5,641 bases of DNA from an uncultured Spirochaetaceae bacterium (lineage in GTDB: Bacteria > Spirochaetota > Spirochaetia > Treponematales > Treponemataceae), in the NCBI GenBank assembly GCA_902796985.1, contig CADBRC010000394.1, forward strand, positions 1-5,641, written 5' to 3'. Each line of letters opens with the position of its first letter. Within the stretch, counting starts at the first letter, position 1. The notes beneath the pieces were generated by a model that searched no databases, was not told the origin of the DNA, and saw only the letters and a list, made by a program, of their open reading frames with translations. Shown here piece after piece: positions 5,569 to 5,641 of the stretch. Both the position numbers and the translations under genes were made by a program.

Positions 5569-5641
5569 ACAAGGGCGGGCCGGGATGCCGCAGCATTGTG
5601 AGCAGCATCGGCGCTGCGGCCTGCACCAGCGCTTGCGGCGC
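5561..5641 (-). CDS. Possible C-terminal end of an upstream gene (reading frame uncertain)
   Basis: The frame entering at 5641 is open for 26 codons, ending L-R-H-P-G-P-P-L-Y-S then TGA at 5561-5563. Most codons end in G or C, as in the other genes here. A second frame, entering at 5639, is also open for 29 codons and stops at 5550 (ending F-L-K-E-F). At most one is real, and neither may be, because GC-rich DNA has few stops. If the first is real, its stop abuts the AAGGA ribosome site of the flotillin gene and the flotillin would belong to a longer operon. No family is recognisable. Confidence 0.25.
   Translation of the reverse strand, partial: APQALVQAAAPMLLTMLRHPGPPLYS
5587..5620. repeat. 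8-bp GC inverted repeat upstream of the flotillin gene
   Basis: GCCGCAGC (5587-5594) and GCTGCGGC (5613-5620) are perfect reverse complements with an 18-base spacer. No T-run follows on either strand, so a Rho-independent terminator is not supported. It may be coding sequence of an upstream gene or a structured leader. Confidence 0.35.

Noticed and set aside
5587..5620. Rho-independent terminator upstream of flotillin
   Set aside because: The 8-bp GC inverted repeat has an 18-base loop and no T-run on either strand.

Overview
The window is about 5.6 kb of fairly GC-rich bacterial chromosome. All five recognisable genes lie on the minus strand, so transcription runs from high to low coordinates. 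The gene families (a tripartite RND efflux operon, a YitT-family membrane protein and a flotillin) fit a diderm bacterium. The efflux gene order is outer-membrane channel, then adaptor, then pump. The adaptor has no alpha-helical hairpin. Both points resemble the BesC-BesA-BesB system of Borrelia, so a spirochaete, perhaps Treponema-like, is my best guess. That is an inference from gene families and layout, not a database match.

Region 5546-5641 lies upstream of the flotillin gene. It is GC-rich, has no visible promoter, and may hold the last codons of an upstream gene. The flotillin (503 aa, 4034-5545) has one N-terminal membrane segment, an SPFH domain and a long Ala/Glu-rich coiled coil that includes five consecutive 11-residue repeats. 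It is followed after 28 bases by a YitT-family protein (288 aa, 3139-4005), a multi-spanning membrane protein with a C-terminal DUF2179 domain. The two are probably cotranscribed.

Region 2991-3138 separates the two transcription units. Next to the yitT stop is a C-rich tract on the plus strand (G-rich in the transcript) that matches the G-quadruplex pattern, with no classical hairpin-plus-U-tract terminator. It is followed by an AT-rich promoter-like stretch with an imperfect 28-bp dyad over a candidate extended -10 element.

The efflux operon then runs from 2990 down past the left edge. It comprises a TolC-like channel (439 aa, 1671-2990), a membrane-fusion adaptor (363 aa, 528-1619) and the first 171 residues of an RND permease (1-515). 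Together they should form an envelope-spanning, proton-driven export pump: the RND protein in the inner membrane, the adaptor in the periplasm, the channel in the outer membrane. The substrate cannot be told from the sequence. The most unusual points are the hairpin-less adaptor with a roughly 60-residue Gly/Ala linker, the G-rich tract between the operons, the operator-like dyad, and the hendecad repeat in the flotillin. I found no RNA genes, CRISPR, insertion sequences or clear intrinsic terminators.
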